Of a stretch of 7,251 nt of DNA, positions 6,369 to 7,251 are shown piece after piece. A model generated the notes under the pieces. The model did not search any database. It was not told where the DNA came from and was given only the letters and a program-made list of their open reading frames with translations. The position numbers were made by a program, and so were the translations under genes. Source of the DNA: Elusimicrobiota bacterium (GTDB lineage Bacteria; CG03; SLGR01); assembly GCA_012511615.1 (NCBI GenBank), contig JAAZFS010000149.1:1-7251 (forward strand). The letters run 5' to 3'. The stretch's first letter is position 1. Every line of letters begins with the position of its first letter.

Positions 6369-7151
6369 TTACCTTGATATGAGAAAAAGAGACATGGATG
6401 AAAGCCCTAAGCTTACTCTGGCCCAAAATGGAAATCCACCTTCTCCGTCTCCACTGGCCAGTGTTGGTTTTGGTCTATGTGAGCTTGCCCGCTGCTGTCG
6501 TTCAATATCCCTTCGCAGCGCTGCAATTTCGCTTCTGAGTTCTCTCTCGTTTAAACTTGTTGTTGCTACACCCTCATCTTTTCCTCGAGAGACTCTTGCT
6601 CTGGCTATCTGCTCAAGTCCCCGCCGTTGGCTGTCCAGTTCTCGTTGGAGTGTTGCTACTTCGCGTTGAAGCTCTGCAATATCGGTGCTGGAGGCTGAAC
6701 TTACGGCTGACGTGCCCATCGCTGGAGCCCTACCTTCGCGAAGTTCTCTTATAGTAGCGGAGTTTTGCAACATTGGGTCCAGTACCCTCTGAAACTCTCG
6801 TATGATAGTATCCATATCTGGTTCTGCTGAACCTCTCTCAAGGGTGTTTATTCGGGCAAGGGCTCTCCGGTTTTGCTCCATAACTCTTTCTGTTAACAAA
6901 TTGTATTCACTAAGAACTAAAATGAGGTCTGCTCTTGAGACAGTTGCATCTGGTCGGAAAAGGTCTTGTCCGAATTTAAAGATAAAAGAGTCCAGCATTC
7001 CGTCACCTGAGAAGCTTGTCGCCGCCCTTCTGACTTCTGGGGTCACATCCCGAAATGTCGCTTCGGACGACCTGAAACCTGCAGCCATAAAAATGGAGAA
7101 GAATAGGAATGTTCGTATGATGGATTGATTGACTGAAAGTTTGTTTATCAT
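6369..7151 (-). CDS. Exported protein with SLH-like domain, coiled coils and hydrophobic C-terminus
   Basis: This 260-residue protein has an N-terminal signal sequence: Arg13, a hydrophobic core at about 14-25 and a possible cleavage after SSEA at 31. Right after this, residues 32-85 read as one S-layer-homology-like unit: FRDVTPEV, an Ala-containing helix, GDGML, then LFRPDATVSRAD and a helix. The FRDV and F-R-P-D-x-x-V-S-R-A-D blocks are the SLH hallmarks. SLH units bind cell-wall polysaccharide or peptidoglycan. Heptad-like, Leu/Arg/Glu-rich helices at about 156-187 and 199-222 suggest coiled coils, with a Ser/Ala-rich hinge at about 143-156. The C-terminal 20 residues (from about 240) are hydrophobic but hold an Arg and several Ser, so they could be a weak membrane anchor. 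The layout recalls, on a small scale, the SLH-rod-anchor plan of Omp-alpha/OmpM-type tethers. AGGAGA stands 10 bases before the ATG. Expression with the genes downstream is plausible but the 108-base gap leaves that open. Confidence 0.85.
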   Translation of the reverse strand: MINKLSVNQSIIRTFLFFSIFMAAGFRSSEATFRDVTPEVRRAATSFSGDGMLDSFIFKFGQDLFRPDATVSRADLILVLSEYNLLTERVMEQNRRALARINTLERGSAEPDMDTIIREFQRVLDPMLQNSATIRELREGRAPAMGTSAVSSASSTDIAELQREVATLQRELDSQRRGLEQIARARVSRGKDEGVATTSLNERELRSEIAALRRDIERQQRASSHRPKPTLASGDGEGGFPFWARVSLGLSSMSLFLISR

Positions 7152-7251
7152 AAGTTTAGAATCTCCTATTTGATGTAAAGTTCGTAATCTTAAATATATC
7201 TATAGCAACTGCTGTCTTTCAGTGCCTACAAAGAGTATACATCTATTTAAC
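7152..7251 (-). other. Upstream region of the SLH-like gene, possible promoter
   Basis: This AT-rich stretch precedes the first gene in the window. TATACT at 7239-7234 matches a sigma70 -10 box well, but its -35 would lie at or beyond the right edge. TATAGA at 7204-7199 is a second candidate without a recognisable -35. Nothing here looks like an upstream coding end or a riboswitch. Confidence 0.3.
7162..7167 (-). promoter_or_regulatory. Ribosome binding site of the SLH-like gene
   Basis: AGGAGA stands 10 bases before the ATG at 7151, slightly long but usable. It supports the start that includes the signal peptide. Confidence 0.7.

Overview
The window looks like a piece of the chromosome of a Gram-negative-type (diderm) bacterium. 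One protein has a clear lipobox, one has a signal peptide followed by an S-layer-homology-like segment, and three are membrane-anchored with large extracytoplasmic parts. GC content looks to be in the low-to-mid 40s by eye. The exact phylum cannot be fixed from the sequence. Combinations of FHA, PP2C, PEGA, TPR and FG-GAP domains are typical of large, poorly sampled environmental lineages, but that is only an impression.

All five genes lie on the minus strand, so transcription runs from right to left. In transcription order they are: (1) 7151-6369, an exported protein with one SLH-like segment, coiled coils and a hydrophobic C-terminus; (2) 6260-4008, a two-pass membrane protein with two cytoplasmic FHA domains and an extracytoplasmic FG-GAP/VCBS-type beta-propeller; (3) 4011-2494, a PP2C-family Ser/Thr phosphatase with one transmembrane helix and an extracytoplasmic PEGA domain; (4) 2497-563, a large TPR lipoprotein; (5) 560 to beyond the left edge, the N-terminal part of a membrane protein whose extracytoplasmic domain resembles a Cache sensor. 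Genes 2/3 and 3/4 overlap by four bases (ATGA) and genes 4/5 are two bases apart, so genes 2 to 5 almost certainly form one transcription unit. Gene 1 is separated from gene 2 by 108 bases with no visible terminator and may belong to the same unit.

Taken together, this looks like a trans-envelope phospho-signalling module. FHA domains read phosphothreonine and PP2C removes it, both in the cytoplasm. Both proteins also place a beta-rich domain on the other side of the membrane, where a TPR lipoprotein, an SLH-type protein and a putative ligand-sensing protein are also found. No Ser/Thr kinase is present in the window, so the writer of the phosphorylation must lie outside it. The joint function is inferred from domains and gene order. 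No RNA genes, mobile elements, CRISPR arrays or convincing terminators were seen.
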